From Aureococcus anophagefferens (taxonomy: Eukaryota > Sar > Pelagophyceae > Pelagomonadales > Pelagomonadaceae): a stretch of 55,285 nt of DNA. A model generated the notes under the pieces. The model was not told where the DNA came from and ran no database searches. It was given only the letters and a program-made list of their open reading frames with translations. Made by a program: the position numbers and the translations under genes. The DNA lies in the NCBI RefSeq assembly GCF_000186865.1, contig NW_008705567.1:1443620-1498904 (forward strand), given 5' to 3'. Below are positions 18,588 to 28,418 of the stretch, piece after piece (position 1 is the first letter of the stretch; the number at the start of each line of letters is the position of its first letter).

Positions 18588-20790
18588 ATGATGCGCAACA
18601 ACCTCAACCGGAACGGCAGCCGGCGGCACAGCTTCCGGGGCCACATCAACTCGCCGTTCCTGCGGCACCGCTTCGCGGAGACCACCGGCGACTCGCTGCT
18701 GCCGTCGCTCCGCGAGGCCGCCGCGGCGCTGTGCCGGTCCGCGGACCGCGAGACGCTGTGCCGGGTCATCGAGCTGCTGCAGCGCGCGGACCCGCGGAAC
18801 AAGCTGCCGCCGGCGCCCGAGCCGCCGGCGAGCCGCGTCGCGAGCCGCGAGGCGCTGGCGCTGCAGACGCAGACGCTCGGCCTCGGCGAGCGGCGGCGGC
18901 CGTCGCGGTCCGCGGGCGCGCTCGCGACGGCCGCCGCCGGCGCCGCCGACGTTTCTCCGCCGCCGCCGGCGTCGCCGCGGGGCTACGCGCAGATGCTCAC
19001 GGACGCGGCGACGTCGCTGACGTCGGGCGCGGCCGCGTTCCTCTCGCCCGGGCCCGCGCGGCCGCCGTCGCCGGAGGACGCCGGCGGCGAACCGCGGGGC
19101 GACGCGCGGGACCGGTCCGGGTCCGCCGGGTCGAAGCTCGGCGGCGACCCCGAGGCGCGGCGCCAGCGGCGCGTCGAGGCCCTCCTCGGCGAGATCGACG
19201 CGCCGGGCGACCGGATGCGGCGCGCGTCGTCGACGCCGCTCCTGTCGGCGCTCGCGGCGCCGCCGGCGCCGTCGGAGGACGACGGCCGCGGCTCCCCGGC
19301 GCGCCAGCCGTCCATGTCCGCGAGCTGCGCCATGCTCCGGGAGCTCGCGCGCGCGCCCGCGACGGTGAAGCTCGGCCTCGACCTCGGCGGCACTCTGACG
19401 AAGCTCGTCATCGCGACGCCCGTGAGCGACGGCGGCGGGATCGCGGCGCCGCGGCGGGCCCACGAGCGGCTGCGGCTCCACTGCGACGTCGGGGGCGTGC
19501 CCATGACGCTCCAGTTCGTCTCGTCGTCCACGGGCGAGCTCGAGGAGGTCCTCACCGCGCTCGGCTGCAGCGACGACGAGGACGAATCCGCGCGGCGCAT
19601 CTCGCGGCGCATCGTCGCCGCCGGCGGCGGCGCGCACAAGCTGCGGCAGACCTTCCGGAGCGCCCTGGGCATCGAGCTCACGCCCTTCCGCGAGATGCAG
19701 TCCATCGTCGACGGCATCTTGCTGCTGCACGAGCTCGGCGTCGACGACGAGCTCTACACGGCGAGCGACGTGCAGACCGGCGCCGACCGGGCCGCGGCCG
19801 TCGCCGAGCGCGCCGACGGGCGGCCCGTCTTCCGGCCCGCGGACCCGCTCCGGGCCGCGCGCGCCGCGCCGCGCGCGCCGTCGAGCCCGCCGACGGTGTC
19901 GGACGCGCGCGCGTGCGAGGCCCTCGCGCACTGGCCCAAGCCCCTGCTGCCCCTGCTGCTCGTCAACGTGGGCTCGGGCGTGTCGTGCCTGCTCGTGTCG
20001 CGCGAGGGCTACGCGCGCGTCGGCGGCACGGCGCGCGGCGGCGCGGGAAACGACCGGCGAATTTTCTCGGTCGCATCGACGTCGATTCGGCTGATTTTTG
20101 GACAGATCGTTTCTCTCGTCGAGTTTTTGAAGAATTCGTGTCACCATCGGTCGAAGACGCGCACTGGAATTTTTGTTCCCCGGCCAGGCCCTCGGCGGCG
20201 CGACGTTCCTCGGGCTCGCGCGCGCGCTCACGTCCGCGACGACCTTCGACGAGGCGCTGGCCCTCGCCGCCGAGGGCGAGGCGGCGAACGTGGACACGCT
20301 CGTCGAGGACATCTACGGGTCCACGGGCTGCGTGGACCTGGGCCTGCCGCCGTCGCTCACGGCGGCGAGCTTCGGCAAGCTCTCGCGCGCGGACCTCCGG
20401 TCGACGTCCGACGCGGACGTCTGCCGCGCGCTCCTCGAGATGGTGGCCCAGTCCTGCTGCGTCCTCGCGCGGGCCCACGCGGCCCAGCTCGGCTGCCGCC
20501 AGCGCGTCTTCTTCGCGGGCGGCTTCGTCGACGAGAACCCGCTCGCGCGAGCGACGATCGCCAACAGCCTCAAGTCCCTCGGCGGCAAGGCCCACTTCCT
20601 CCGCCACTCCGACTTCCTCGGCGCCCTCGGTGCCACGGCCCACGCCCTCGACCACGCGCACGCGCACAAGGTCTCGCAGCTCCCGGGCAACCCCGCGGAC
20701 CCGGCCAAGGACGACGACCCCCGGTCCCCGACGTCCCTCCGGCCGCCGCGCAAGTCCGCGAACCTCGCCCGGGGCGCGAGCGCGGCGTAA
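18588..20790 (+). CDS. Type II (eukaryotic) pantothenate kinase, introner intron 20031-20187
   Basis: Catalyses ATP-dependent phosphorylation of pantothenate, the committed step of coenzyme A synthesis. Exon 1 (18588-20030, 481 codons) and exon 2 (20188-20790) join in phase 0 to give 681 residues. The N-terminal 250 residues are Ala/Pro/Arg-rich and probably disordered. The kinase begins KLGLDLGGTLTKLVIATPV (phosphate loop); INVGSG-type VNVGSGVSCLLVS and the restored YARVGGTALGGATFLGLA follow, then EDIYGS, FGKL and FFAGGFVDENP near the C-terminus. Splicing out the element restores the conserved GGT-LGG-TFLGL motif exactly, which strongly supports the intron. It is roughly twice as long as a minimal PanK because of the N-terminal extension. 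Confidence 0.9.
20031..20195 (+). mobile_element. Introner-like element IE2 inside the pantothenate kinase gene
   Basis: The intron 20031-20187 (157 nt) uses GC at 20031 as donor and CAG at 20185-20187 as acceptor. Its core (CTCGGTCGCATCGACG, GATTCGGCTGATTTTTGGAC, TTTCTCTCGTCGAG) matches IE1 in the same orientation. The flanks GCGCGCGG (20031-20038) and GCCCTCGG (20188-20195) match at 6 of 8, consistent with a decayed target-site duplication. Ends are imperfectly inverted (GGGAAAC near the left and GGGGAAC on the reverse complement of the right). It is shorter than IE1, so probably an older or internally deleted copy. Confidence 0.82.
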
Positions 20791-20931
20791 ATATCGGGCG
20801 CGCGGCGACCGCTGCGCGCGCGAGGCGAAGGGGGCGCGGCTCGGAGGCTCCGTGTCGAAATTTGAGCGATTTCTTTGTGGATGCGACTCGCCCCTGGCGA
20901 CGCGATGTTGCGCGCCCCTGGACGCGTCGTG

Positions 20932-22494
20932 ATGCCACGCGCGAGGCGGCGCACATGCCAGGTGAAGCAGGTCGCCCTGATTGCCCTCGCCCTGGTCGGT
21001 GTGTGGACATGGATCTCGGCGTTTCACATCATTGACGACCAGGAGCGATCGATCCACCAACTCCGCGACCGGGTTCGCCTGGCGGAGACTCAGCTCGCGG
21101 ATCTCGGAGCGCAGCAGGACTCGCCCACGGACGGCGCGCCTCGAGCGACCGAACGTCTCGACGTCGAGCGCCACGCGCGTCGCGAACCCGCCGCGCGACG
21201 TCGCGCGGATGATTCGGCCCGCGCCGCCGCCGACGAGCGCCGCGCGGACGAAGCACGCGCGCCCAAGCCGCCGCCCGCGCCGCCGCCGCGCCAGATCCTC
21301 TTCGACGACGACGGATCCGCCGCCGCCGTCGCGGAGCTCCAGAAGGAGCTCGACGAGGCGCACAAGTTTGCGGCCCTCTTCGCCAAGCTCGCCGAAAGGC
21401 GCGGAGCAGGCGCGCCCCGAGCTCGCCGACGGCCTCGAGCTCCAGGAGAAGTCGACGAGATCCCCGCGCCGTCGACCAACGCGTCGCACCGCCTCGCCAT
21501 CGTCGTGCCCTTCCGGGAGGACGGTGGCGGCGACCCCCTCGCGCAAGGCATCGGACGCGATCGGAACTTGAGGAATTTCACGGCCTACATGTGCGACTTC
21601 GTCAAGGTGCCCTTCGACATCGTCGTGGTCGAGCAGTCGCCGCACGGCACCTGGAACAAGGGGAAGCTCTTCAACGTGGGCTTTCATCTGACGAACGGCA
21701 GCCACGACTACATGGTGCTCCACGACGTCGATCAGATCCCCGAGAATCCGGAGAACAACTACGCGTGGAAGGAGAAGCCCACGCTGCTGCTTTCGACGAC
21801 GTCGCAGTGGGACTACAAGGAGCACAACATGATGCTCGTCGGCGGCGCCCTGCAAATATCGCACGCGCAGTACGCGGAGGTCGGAGGCTACTCGAACAAG
21901 TTTGAGGGATGGGGGGCCGAGGACGAAAACATGGGCTATCGACTGAGTCAGGGGGTTGGAGGAGTCAAGTCCTGGAGCGGAGGCACCGGAAAACTGGGCA
22001 AGAAGATCGGTCGTTACACGGCGCTCGACCACCAGCGCGTGATGGGTTTGGACGAGACGGAACAATTCGGCCGCAACATGGGGAACATGCATGACCTGTC
22101 GTCCGGCCTCGATGACGTCGACTTCACGTACGCCGTGGAAAAATGGACCAACACGTCGTGCGGCGACGCGGCGTGCGAGCGGATCACGGACGAGGAACGG
22201 TGCGCGTCCGAGCGCGCGGATCGGGCGTCGCTGCGGTCGACCGTCGCGGCCCTGAAAAGCAGATCAGAGGCTGCCGCCCAGCTCGAATTCGTTGACGACG
22301 AGATTCGCGGCCCGCGTCTCAAGCAGGAGCGCGACGAGATTCGCGCCGACAAGATTCGCGCCTTGTTAACCCACGCCCAGTCCAAGCGACGATGCGCGTG
22401 GGACCGGTCCAAGAAGCGCTGCGTCAGCAACACGAGCATCCGGCGCGCGCTGGTGAGGCTGGATCCCCCGCGCGACCACTTAACTGTGCATTAG
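20932..22494 (+). CDS. Beta-1,4-galactosyltransferase-like (GT7) type II membrane protein
   Basis: A 520-residue protein if started at 20932; earlier in-frame ATGs at 20881 and 20905 are possible. A short basic N-tail is followed by a signal anchor (VALIALALVGVWTWISAF), a charged Arg/Ala-rich stalk of about 140 residues, then a GT7 catalytic domain: LAIVVPFRE, FNVGFHL, HDVDQIP (the metal-binding DxD region), MLVGGALQISHAQYAEVGGY, and FEGWGAEDENMGYRL, which matches the family motif WGWGGEDDDL. This places it in the Golgi transferring a hexose (Gal or GalNAc) from a UDP-sugar. The C-terminus (about 130 residues) is a charged extension. The end of the gene, including its stop, is duplicated just downstream. 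Confidence 0.85.
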   Translation: MPRARRRTCQVKQVALIALALVGVWTWISAFHIIDDQERSIHQLRDRVRLAETQLADLGAQQDSPTDGAPRATERLDVERHARREPAARRRADDSARAAADERRADEARAPKPPPAPPPRQILFDDDGSAAAVAELQKELDEAHKFAALFAKLAERRGAGAPRARRRPRAPGEVDEIPAPSTNASHRLAIVVPFREDGGGDPLAQGIGRDRNLRNFTAYMCDFVKVPFDIVVVEQSPHGTWNKGKLFNVGFHLTNGSHDYMVLHDVDQIPENPENNYAWKEKPTLLLSTTSQWDYKEHNMMLVGGALQISHAQYAEVGGYSNKFEGWGAEDENMGYRLSQGVGGVKSWSGGTGKLGKKIGRYTALDHQRVMGLDETEQFGRNMGNMHDLSSGLDDVDFTYAVEKWTNTSCGDAACERITDEERCASERADRASLRSTVAALKSRSEAAAQLEFVDDEIRGPRLKQERDEIRADKIRALLTHAQSKRRCAWDRSKKRCVSNTSIRRALVRLDPPRDHLTVH

Positions 22495-22556
22495 GTCGCG
22501 TCGCCGCACTGCGGCTGGATCCCCCGCGCGGCCACTTAATTGTGCATTAGGTCGCG
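22458..22556 (+). repeat. 43-bp direct repeat spanning a stop codon
   Basis: Copies at 22458-22500 and 22514-22556 differ at two positions (GCGACC/GCGGCC and TTAACT/TTAATT) and are separated by 13 bp. The first holds the last 12 codons and TAG stop of the galactosyltransferase-like gene; the second lies in its 3' region and still reads LDPPRGHLIVH-stop. It is a tandem duplication of the gene's terminus. Confidence 0.9.
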
Positions 22557-23367
22557 GCCGCGGCGCGTAGGTCGCGGCGGCGGCCGACGCGCCACGGAGC
22601 TCGTGGAGACGCCTGCGGGGGGAGCGGGCGGTCGCCGGGGCGGCCGCGCGCGTCTCTCGAAGGGGGCCGCGGCGGGGAGGAGCCTAAGTCCATCGTAGTC
22701 TAAAATGTGTCTTTCTTCAAGCCGGCGAACCGGTCCGACATACGCTCATCATTGATCATCATCGGCCGACGGGAAGCGCGCGGAGGCGGACGCGGGCGCC
22801 GCGCCGAACCGAGACGAGGTCGAGGTCGAGGGGCGGAGGCGCGGAGTCGCCGCGACCTGCGGAGGCGGCAGCGTATCGCGGCCGTCGCGGCGGCGCGCGG
22901 GAGGCGCGTCCGGGCGGCGGGGCAGTCGTCAGTCGGACTGGTCGGTCCTTCCGAATATCGTCACGGTCCCTCGTTTCGGAGGGTGGAATCGGAGGATTGA
23001 CAGATATTTTTGGCGGTGTTCCTCCTTCGACCGCGGCGCGCGCATGGACGAGCGGACGCGGCGGCGCGCGGGACGGGCGCGAGCGCGACCGGCCGCGGAC
23101 CTGCGAGGTATCGGGGGGCTTTCCCAGCGCAAGATGAGGTATTTCTCATTCCCGTCAGAATATACCCCTCGTTTCAATCTCGCTGCGCCGCGATGCCCGC
23201 GCACCAACGAATTAGATGCGCGTGCTGACGTGTAAAAAGGCCAGCTCGTCTCTCTCGGTGTCGGGTGCGGGGACGCGGCGCGCGCACCTCGCTGGCCACA
23301 GCTTAGCGTCGCCGACGCTCGCTGCGCTGCGGCAAGAAGCCGGCTGTGCAGTAACTCGCCGCGGAGC
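22557..23367. other. Intergenic region without recognised gene
   Basis: About 810 bp between two plus-strand genes. The left part is very GC-rich and low in complexity; 22950-23240 is lower in GC. Short ORFs exist on both strands but none has a recognisable domain or convincing codon pattern. It presumably contains the 3' end of the galactosyltransferase gene and the promoter of the RS-domain gene. Confidence 0.4.
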
Positions 23368-25146
23368 ATGGACGCAGGGGGTTCCCTGCGCCGGCGATCT
23401 CGCTCGCCGCCGAGCCGGCGCTCTCGCTCGCCGCCGAACAACACGCGGCGGGGCCGCAGCGCGTCGTCGCGGAGCTCGTCGCGGCGGCGCAGCCGGTCGT
23501 CGTCGCGGAGCAGCTCGCGGTCGCGGTCGCGGGGCCGCCGGAGCCGGAGCCGGAGCTCCTACGACAGCCGGAGCCGGACGCCGCGGCGCGCGCGGCGGTC
23601 CCGGTCCTGGAGCTCGCGGAGCTCGTCGCGGCGCCGGCGCCGGTCCTACAGCAGCTCGCGGTCCCCGTCGCCGCGCGGCCGCGGCCGGCGGTCGCCGCCG
23701 CGGCCGGCGGGCCGGCCCCCGCGCCGGTCGCCGCCGCGCCGGTCGCCGCGCCGGTCGCCGCCGCGGCGCCGCGACCCGCCNNNNNNNNNNNNNNNNNNNN
23801 NNNNNNNNNNNNNNNNNNNNNNNNNNNNNNNNNNNNNNNNNNNNNNNNNNNNNNNNNNNNNNNNNNNNNNNNNNNNNNNNNNNNNNNNNNNNNNNNNNNN
23901 NNNNNNNNNNNNNNNNNNNNNNNNNNNNNNNNNNNNNNNNNNNNNNNNNNNNNNNNNNNNNNNNNNNNNNNNNNNNNNNNNNNNNNNNNNNNNNNNNNGC
24001 GAGGGCGAGTCGCGGCGGAAGCGGCGCCACGAGGCGCCCGCGGCCGCGACCGCGGCCGCGCCCGCGCCGCCCGAGGGCGGGCCCTTCGCGGGGCTCGCGG
24101 TCGACTTCCGGCCCGAGGTCGGCCGCGTCGCCGCGCTCGTCGGCGCGGGCGCCTTCGCCTGGGCGGACGTCGACGAGGCCGCCGCCGTGGACCAGCTCCG
24201 GGCCCTGGGCCCCCGGGGCGCGCGGGCCGCGCTGTCCGCGTTCGCCCGGGGCGCCTTCGCGCCGGGCAACGCGTCGCGGCTCCTCGAGGACGCGGTGAAC
24301 GCGCAGGCCGCGCGCGCCGCGCGCCTCGCGAGCGACGCCGCGGCCGGCGGCGCGGGCCGGCGCGCGCGGGGCCTCCTCGCCGCGTCGCTCGGCGCGGCCG
24401 CGCGCGGCGACGCGGGCCGCGACCGCCTCGGCGGCGACCTCGGGCGGCTCCCGCTCGAGGCGCAGCGCCTGCTCAAGGCGAAGATCCGCGCGGGCTTCCT
24501 GCGGCCGTCGGAGGTCACAAGAGACGCGGCGCTCTTCGCGGACCTGCTGGCCCTCGACGACGGCGACGCGACGGCCGTCGTGGCCGCGTTCCTCGAGGGG
24601 CTCCAGCCGAACGCGCGCGACAAGGCCGGCGCGCTCCGCGCGGCGCTCCGCCGCGTCGCCGGGCCCAGGGCGCGCGGCGGCGGCGGCGCGAAGCGCGCGC
24701 GGCGCGCGGTCGCCGCGGCGCCCGCGGCGGCGCCGGACCCGGCCGACGCGGCCGAACCCGCGCCGGCGCCCGACGGCGCGGCCGAGCCCGCGCCGCCGCC
24801 GATCCTCGACGACGCGGCCGAGCCCGCGCCGCCGCCGATCCTCGACGACGACGACGACGACGCCGAGGACCTCATCGCCGCCGCGCAGGCCGCCGAGGAG
24901 CGGCCCGAGCCCGCGCCCGCGGCGCCGGAGCCGGAGCCCGCGGCGCCCGCGCCGGAGCCCGCGGCGCCGGAGCCCGAGGAGCCGGCGCCGGAGTCCGACC
25001 TGGAGCCCGCGCCGCGCCTCACGGAGGCCGCCGTCCTGCGGATGACGGTCCGCGAGCTCAAGGTCCACCTCGAGGAGCGGGACCTCGAGACCAAGGGCCT
25101 CAAGGCCGCGCTCCAGAAGCGGCTCCTCGCGTCCCTCGCCGAGTAA
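23368..25146 (+). CDS. RS-domain protein with C-terminal SAP motif (interrupted by assembly gap)
   Basis: The N-terminal 137 residues are almost entirely Arg/Ser with SP dipeptides (SRSPPSRRSRSPP, SRSRSRGRRSRSRSS), an RS domain as in splicing regulators phosphorylated by SR kinases. Then 218 N (23781-23998) interrupt the sequence. After the gap comes a helical domain (FRPEVGRVAALVGAGAFAW..., LPLEAQRLLKAKIRAGFLRPSE) and an Ala/Pro/Glu linker with two exact AAEPAPPPILDD repeats. The end is a SAP-type motif (LTEAAVLRMTVRELKVHLEE, LETKGLKAALQKRLLASL), a DNA/RNA-binding helix-turn-helix. Likely nuclear, in splicing or chromatin. Frame continuity across the gap depends on the nominal gap length, so the two halves could be mis-joined. 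Confidence 0.72.
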   Translation: MDAGGSLRRRSRSPPSRRSRSPPNNTRRGRSASSRSSSRRRSRSSSRSSSRSRSRGRRSRSRSSYDSRSRTPRRARRSRSWSSRSSSRRRRRSYSSSRSPSPRGRGRRSPPRPAGRPPRRSPPRRSPRRSPPRRRDPXXXXXXXXXXXXXXXXXXXXXXXXXXXXXXXXXXXXXXXXXXXXXXXXXXXXXXXXXXXXXXXXXXXXXXXXXXEGESRRKRRHEAPAAATAAAPAPPEGGPFAGLAVDFRPEVGRVAALVGAGAFAWADVDEAAAVDQLRALGPRGARAALSAFARGAFAPGNASRLLEDAVNAQAARAARLASDAAAGGAGRRARGLLAASLGAAARGDAGRDRLGGDLGRLPLEAQRLLKAKIRAGFLRPSEVTRDAALFADLLALDDGDATAVVAAFLEGLQPNARDKAGALRAALRRVAGPRARGGGGAKRARRAVAAAPAAAPDPADAAEPAPAPDGAAEPAPPPILDDAAEPAPPPILDDDDDDAEDLIAAAQAAEERPEPAPAAPEPEPAAPAPEPAAPEPEEPAPESDLEPAPRLTEAAVLRMTVRELKVHLEERDLETKGLKAALQKRLLASLAE

Positions 25147-25150
25147 GCCC

Positions 25151-25195
25151 ACATCGTCCGACGCGCGAAACACATCGTCCGACGCGCGAAACACA
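25151..25195. repeat. 21-bp tandem repeat between convergent stops
   Basis: Two head-to-tail copies of ACATCGTCCGACGCGCGAAAC lie in the 55 bp separating the stop of the RS/SAP gene and the stop of the exchanger gene. It may be a duplicated 3'-end signal or random slippage. Limits are approximate by a base or two. Confidence 0.8.
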
Positions 25196-25201
25196 CGGCC
25201 T

Positions 25202-28147
25202 TTACTGGAGGGGCGCGAGGCGGTTGCTCGGCGACTTGGCGCGGGGCGTCTCCTCGACGACGAGGCCCGGCGCCGCGGCGGGCGCGGCCGCGACCGCGGC
25301 GACGTCGACGTCGTAGGCCACGCCGGCGGGCGGGGCGGGCGCCTTGGGGTGCGCGCGCTCCTGCTTGCCCCGGACGCGGGCCTGGAGCTTCGCCGCGGCG
25401 GCGTCGGGCTCGGGCTCCGCGTCCTTGGCCTCGGCGTCGTCGGCCGGCGCGACGCGGCCCTTCTTCGCGTTGGCCTTCTTCTCCTTCGCGAGCTCGAGCG
25501 TCGACCGGCGGAGCCGCTCCGCGTCCTCCGCGCGCTTCTTGTGGAGCTCGTTCGTCGCCTCGATGAGGTGCTCGGCGAGGATGTCGCGGTCCTTCGTGGC
25601 GAGCAGCCCCTCCTCCTCGAGCTTCACGTAGACGTCGTGCTTGATCTCGAGCAGCACCTCGGCGACGAGGTCGCGGTTGATCGCCGCGTGCTCCTCGCGC
25701 GGGAAGGTCTGGTCCATGTAGGCCTGGCACTGGGAAATCTGGGCCTCGACCTCGGCGTAGAAGTCGGCCCGCAGGTCCACGGCGAAGGCCCCGGAGGACA
25801 CGAAGTAGCCGAAGACGTCGCGGACGTGCGCGAGCGTGTGCAGGTGCGCGGCCTTGTAGGCCAGGAGCACGTAGTAGCGCTGGTTCGACGACGCCGCGAA
25901 CCCGAAGGCCTTGACGCAGCCGCCCTCGACCTTGTTGAGGTACTCCGCGCCCTTCAAGTCGCGCGCGGCGCGCTCGACGACCATGAAGTCCCGGAGATCC
26001 GTCGCGATGTGGTCCATGGCCGCGTCGCAGGAGGTGGGCAGGATCTGCGACGCCGCGGACCCCGGCGGAATCAACCCGAGCTCGATCATCTTCCAGTACT
26101 CGGCCTTGAGCGTCCGCAGGAAGAGGCCGCGCATGCGCTGCGGCACGTCGCCCGCGGCGACGGGCGCGTCGTCGCCCGCGCCGTCGTTTAGGCCCGCGGC
26201 GACGACGCCGCCGCCGAAGGTCGCCGCGTCGTAGGCCATGGCGCTGCGGATGACGCCCAGGTTGCGCGCGGACCGCACGACGTGCCACTTGGACGCCGCG
26301 TCCGCGCGGTCGGGCCGCGGGCCGTCGTCGACGGCGAGGCCGTACTTGGTCGCGATCTCCGCGAAGGCCTCCGCGGCCTTCTTCTCGGCCTGGGTCCGCG
26401 CGTAGATGCGCAGGTGCTTCGTGTCCTCCGAGGGCGTCGTCATCTTCAGGTAGTTCAACAGGCTCGCGGACGTCCACCCGTTCACGAGCAGCGTGAGGAA
26501 CGAGACGCCCGCGACGAGGAAGAGGAGCTGCTGGGGGAACTTGACCGCCGCGCGCAGGGTGATGCCCGCGACCTCGATGTGCTCGTCGACGACCATGGCC
26601 AGCGCGAGGCCCACGGCGCCCCGGAGGCCGCCCCAGGTCATGACGACGCCGTCGCGCCAGTCGAGCATCTTGGTAGACGAGTGGTGGCGCTCGAAGTAGG
26701 AGAGGAGGGGCCAGAGGCCGACCATCATGACCCCGCGGATCAGCATGAGCGCGGCCCAGGTGTAGAGCAAAACAAAGTAGTCGTAGGGCCCGAGCCAGTG
26801 GGGCTCGTCGCCGCCGCGCTCGTGCCAGTTCTCGTAGAGGATCTCGCCCGTGAGCGACCCCGCGAGCATGAAGATGAGCGTGTTCGCGAGGTAGCCCAAA
26901 AACTCCCAGACGGACACCATGGTCTCGCGCGACGTCACGTGGACCCAGCCGAAGCGCGCGATGACGAGCGCCGCGAAGACCGTGCTGAGGACGCCCGAGC
27001 AGCCGCAGAGCGAGTCCGCGACGTAGAAGGAGAGGTAGGCGACGCCGACGGTCACGGTGATCTGGAGCGTCGTCGCCGTCTCGTCGTACTTGCGGCGCGC
27101 GAGCTGGAGGCAGACGAGCGCCGCGAAGCCGAAGGCGAAGCCGAGGCCGATGCCGCCGAGGACCATCTTGAGGAAGAAGCGCGCGATGGACCCGTAGCCC
27201 GCGGGGTCGCCCGGCCCGGCGATGTAGCGGCCCTCGCCCTCGGCGAGGGACATGAAGAGGTAGAAGAGGACCATGGCCGTGCCGTCGTTGAAGAGCGACT
27301 CGCCCGTGATGGCCATCGTCAGGCCCGGCGACGCGCCGAGCGCGTTGAGCAGCGCGACGACGGCGACGGGGTCCGTCGCCGCCGTGATGCTCCCGAAGAC
27401 GCAGCAGTTCCACCACTTCCAGTCGTAGGGCAGGCAGTGCTTGGCGAAGAACGCCGTGACGAAGGACGCGAGGAGCACGCCGGGGCCCGCCAACGTAATG
27501 CACTGCCGCATCTTCGTGTAGAAGAGGTGGAGGTTCAGCTGCATGGCGTCGCCGAAGAGCAGGATGGGCATGAACGAGTAGAGGAGCAGCTCCGGGTTGA
27601 TGTGCTCCCAGAGCTTGAGCGACCGGCTGTAGACGCCGAGCCGCTCCTGCGAGCCGTGGTGCGCGAGCGCGAGCACGACGCCGAGGATGAAGACGGCCAT
27701 GGTGTACGGCACGCCCTCGAGGAAGCGGCTGATGACGTAGAGCGTCGCCGCGCCGATCATCAGCGCCGCGGACATGTAGATGAGCGCCTCGTAGGGCCGC
27801 TCGTGCTTCTCGTGGTGCCCGGCGTGCGCGCCGTGCGCGTCGTCGTCGCCGTGCGCGTCGTCGCCGTGGTCGTCGCCGTGGTCGTCGCCGTGGCCGTGGT
27901 CGTCGGTGTGGTCGTCGGTGTGGTTGTCGGCCGCGTCGTCCGTGAGGATGCGCGCGACGTGGCCGTCGCCCAGGGCGTTCGCCCGCGCCAACGTCAAGCA
28001 GGCATCGGCGGCCGCGTCGCCGTCCAACGTCTCCGCGAGGAGCGCCACGCAGGTGCCGTGGCGGTCCGCGAGGCCCGCGCGGTCCGCCGCGACGGCGCCG
28101 CAGAGGCAGGCGACCAGGACCGCGCCGAAGACGCGACCCGTCGCCAT
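25202..28147 (-). CDS. Na+/H+ exchanger (NHE/CPA1 family) with His/Asp-rich N-terminus
   Basis: A 981-residue protein with a signal peptide (MATGRVFGAVLVACLCGAVA). A lumenal segment of about 35 residues has dense His and Asp (repeats of DDHGDDHG), followed by about 12 membrane helices. CPA1/NHE hallmarks are FGSITAATDPVAVVALLNAL (ion-binding DP), GESLFNDGTAMVLF, and TWGGLRGAVGLALAM (Arg-containing helix). The cytosolic tail of about 450 residues carries helices and an IQ-like motif (AAAKLQARVRGKQ), a possible calmodulin site. It would exchange Na+ or K+ for H+ at a plasma or endomembrane. The His/Asp cluster could bind divalent metals or sense pH, which is inference. It is divergent from the BART-domain gene at 28419. 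Confidence 0.92.
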   Translation of the reverse strand: MATGRVFGAVLVACLCGAVAADRAGLADRHGTCVALLAETLDGDAAADACLTLARANALGDGHVARILTDDAADNHTDDHTDDHGHGDDHGDDHGDDAHGDDDAHGAHAGHHEKHERPYEALIYMSAALMIGAATLYVISRFLEGVPYTMAVFILGVVLALAHHGSQERLGVYSRSLKLWEHINPELLLYSFMPILLFGDAMQLNLHLFYTKMRQCITLAGPGVLLASFVTAFFAKHCLPYDWKWWNCCVFGSITAATDPVAVVALLNALGASPGLTMAITGESLFNDGTAMVLFYLFMSLAEGEGRYIAGPGDPAGYGSIARFFLKMVLGGIGLGFAFGFAALVCLQLARRKYDETATTLQITVTVGVAYLSFYVADSLCGCSGVLSTVFAALVIARFGWVHVTSRETMVSVWEFLGYLANTLIFMLAGSLTGEILYENWHERGGDEPHWLGPYDYFVLLYTWAALMLIRGVMMVGLWPLLSYFERHHSSTKMLDWRDGVVMTWGGLRGAVGLALAMVVDEHIEVAGITLRAAVKFPQQLLFLVAGVSFLTLLVNGWTSASLLNYLKMTTPSEDTKHLRIYARTQAEKKAAEAFAEIATKYGLAVDDGPRPDRADAASKWHVVRSARNLGVIRSAMAYDAATFGGGVVAAGLNDGAGDDAPVAAGDVPQRMRGLFLRTLKAEYWKMIELGLIPPGSAASQILPTSCDAAMDHIATDLRDFMVVERAARDLKGAEYLNKVEGGCVKAFGFAASSNQRYYVLLAYKAAHLHTLAHVRDVFGYFVSSGAFAVDLRADFYAEVEAQISQCQAYMDQTFPREEHAAINRDLVAEVLLEIKHDVYVKLEEEGLLATKDRDILAEHLIEATNELHKKRAEDAERLRRSTLELAKEKKANAKKGRVAPADDAEAKDAEPEPDAAAAKLQARVRGKQERAHPKAPAPPAGVAYDVDVAAVAAAPAAAPGLVVEETPRAKSPSNRLAPLQ

Positions 28148-28418
28148 CGTTGGGAGGAGGAGGACGCGCCGCTAGATGACGCTGCGCGGACAAACCGGGC
28201 TGCCTTGCCGAGCCAAGATTTGCAAGATCCCTACAAGATCTTTGGGCTGTCTAAAGCCGCCCCTTTGTCCGAGCATTCGAACCGGGCAGCCAACCTCCGG
28301 TGCTCCGGGCAGCAGCTCCGCGTGCGCCTCCCCCGACGCGCCGGCTCCTCCGCCGGGTCGCCGTGGTCGACGCCACGCCTCGATCCGTACGAAAGGTCCA
28401 CGAGAGAGAAGCGCGACC

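Noticed and set aside
23646..28193. A 1515-codon minus-strand open frame covering the RS/SAP gene and exchanger gene
   Set aside because: It is an Arg/Gly/Ala-rich shadow of GC-rich coding sequence on the other strand or frame, runs through the N gap, and has no domain. The true genes in this span have clear motifs.
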